Below, one piece after another: positions 63,162 through 64,000 of a stretch of DNA of 64,000 bases (position 1 is the first letter of the stretch; every line of letters begins with the position of its first letter). The notes beneath the pieces were generated by a model. That model ran no database searches. It was given only the letters and a program-made list of their open reading frames with translations, and was not told the origin of the DNA. This stretch comes from Sulfurovum sp. GTDB taxonomy: Bacteria; Campylobacterota; Campylobacteria; Campylobacterales; Sulfurovaceae. The stretch is taken from NCBI GenBank assembly GCA_024637255.1, contig JAGXFO010000011.1:147667-211666 (forward strand). The letters run 5' to 3'. The position numbers were made by a program, and so were the translations under genes.

Positions 63162-63902
63162 ATGGGACTTGACAATGATATCGAATATGCAATAAAAGGT
63201 GTGTTAAAAAATCCAATTTTAACAGTATTACGCGAGATAAATATTGTAAAGCTATTGAAACAGAGTAATTTTATAAAACGAAGTGTTGGCTATTCTCCTT
63301 ATCTCGTACTGCTACACTTTGTCTATATGTTGCTAATGAGCAAACGCCAATCAGCTTTTATCAAACAGAGCAATGATGCTTACGGTAAAGATACCTATTA
63401 CAGATTTGTGCAGTCGCTGAAATACAACTGGCGAAAACCATTGCTCTTGTGTTCGACAGCATTGATAGAGAAAGTGCAAGCACTGTATATGCGCGGAGAA
63501 CAACGTCTTCTTATTATTGATGATACGGTTGAGTCCAAGCGTGGCAAACAGATCGAAGGCAGCTGTAAAAGTTTATGGAGCAACAAAGACCACAAACTGA
63601 TCAACGGTCTTAATATAGTATCCCTCAACTATTCTGATTCTCACTCAACCTTTCAACTCGACTTTGCTATCAAGATGAATGAGGCTAAACGAAAAGAGCT
63701 TACAGAGTTCACAAACCCGCTTCATCATCGTAGTAATGCTTACAAGCGCAGAGAAGAGACTTTAAAAGGAAAGAATACCCTTGCCCTTGAGATGCTGGAC
63801 AGAGCATTGAATCAAGGAGTACAGGCTGACTATGTACTTGTTGACAGCTGGTATGCCAAACTGTCAAGTGTTAAGCTAAACTACACCACTAACGCAGAGT
63901 AA
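63162..63902 (+). pseudogene. IS4-like DDE transposase, truncated by another insertion sequence
   Basis: The first 233 or so codons encode an IS4-like transposase. It has the first catalytic Asp in LLIIDDTVESKRGK (D120 or D121) and the second in YVLVDSWYAK (D228). After that the frame runs into foreign sequence (LSSVKLNYTTNAE) and stops; the catalytic Glu region is missing. The break coincides with what looks like the left end of an IS21-type element, starting near 63862. The gene is inactive unless the element leaves. AAGGCG lies before the ATG. Confidence 0.8.
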
Positions 63903-64000
63903 AAATGTACCACTAAATACACTACAATCTCCTAAGTCAAATAAGGAGATTGGTGCATGATACAAACTGAGGAGTTTATAGTGATACATACCCTACACAA
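63862..64000 (+). mobile_element. Left end of an IS21-family-like insertion sequence (cut by window edge)
   Basis: From TGTCAAGTG at about 63862 the sequence no longer fits the interrupted transposase. It contains two CCACTAA repeats (63886-63892 and 63910-63916) of the kind seen at the ends of IS21 elements. It then has AAGGAG and the start of an IstA-like frame. The exact border and any target duplication cannot be confirmed because the right end lies outside. Confidence 0.6.
63957..64000 (+). CDS. istA: IstA-like transposase, first codons only
   Basis: An ATG at 63957, eight bases after AAGGAG, opens MIQTEEFIVIHTLH, then the window ends. IS21 IstA proteins typically begin with such an M-x-x-x-EE-x-x-x-I-x-x-LH pattern before their helix-turn-helix. 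Only 14 full codons are visible, so the call leans on this and on the adjoining repeats. Confidence 0.5.
   Translation, partial: MIQTEEFIVIHTLH

Noticed and set aside
1..64000. CRISPR arrays, rRNA genes, riboswitches
   Set aside because: No regularly spaced repeats, no rRNA sequence and no recognisable aptamer motif were seen on either strand.

Overview
The window is AT-rich and densely packed, and it reads as a chromosomal segment of a Campylobacterota (Epsilonproteobacteria) species, most like the Sulfurovum/Sulfurimonas group. The evidence is gene content and order. A complex I cluster lacks ordinary NuoE and NuoF and instead carries the small and NuoG-like subunits known from Helicobacter and Campylobacter. 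Other markers are an FqrB-type flavodoxin reductase, an argS-tatA-gmk-acidic protein string as in Campylobacter, and an HP0268-like gene beside miaB, a DUF374 acyltransferase and a XerH-like recombinase. A UbiA-family prenyltransferase resembles MqnP of the futalosine menaquinone route.

Layout. 1-4469 (minus): two tandem response regulator/histidine kinase pairs, then a one-heme cytochrome c-like protein and a truncated TolC-type channel. 4554-9681: fabG, a TerB-like gene, gpmI, mraY and murD. 9767-11338: tRNA-Phe and a strongly expressed porin. 11485-16910: rimO, tilS, xerH-like, DUF374, miaB and HP0268-like. 17111-22222: nusA, the gluconeogenic/glycolytic string gap-pgk-tpiA, and a nadD-rsfS fusion. 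22245-31872: argS, tatA, gmk, an acidic pseudo-receiver protein, an AI-2E-type permease, tRNA-Arg, a divergent uracil-DNA glycosylase, mqnP, pssA and miaA. 31895-35479: a secretion-type trio (TolC, HlyD adaptor, ABC membrane domain) whose ABC protein has no ATPase domain.

35522-51751 (minus) is the full 14-subunit-type nuo cluster from nuoA to nuoN. An fqrB-like gene is inserted on the opposite strand exactly between the two unusual electron-input subunits. 51990-54143 holds a rhodanese and an AAA ATPase. 54233-59282 is an N-acetylglucosamine-type PTS locus: an HPr-EI fusion and EIICB on the plus strand, with EIIA, NagA and a 31-residue membrane microprotein on the minus strand. 59330-62846: nfo, a lipoprotein, tRNA-Glu and a GGDEF/EAL protein. 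The right end is a nest of insertion sequences, with the start of an IS21-type element inside an IS4-like transposase gene.

The most interesting points are: FqrB placed inside the complex I cluster; duplication of the NuoG molybdopterin-fold half as a separate subunit; the ATPase-less export operon; the NadD-RsfS fusion with an internal ribosome binding site; small coupled genes around the PTS; matching 22-base direct-repeat boxes before the response regulator and before the TolC gene; and a recurring two-hairpin intergenic module.
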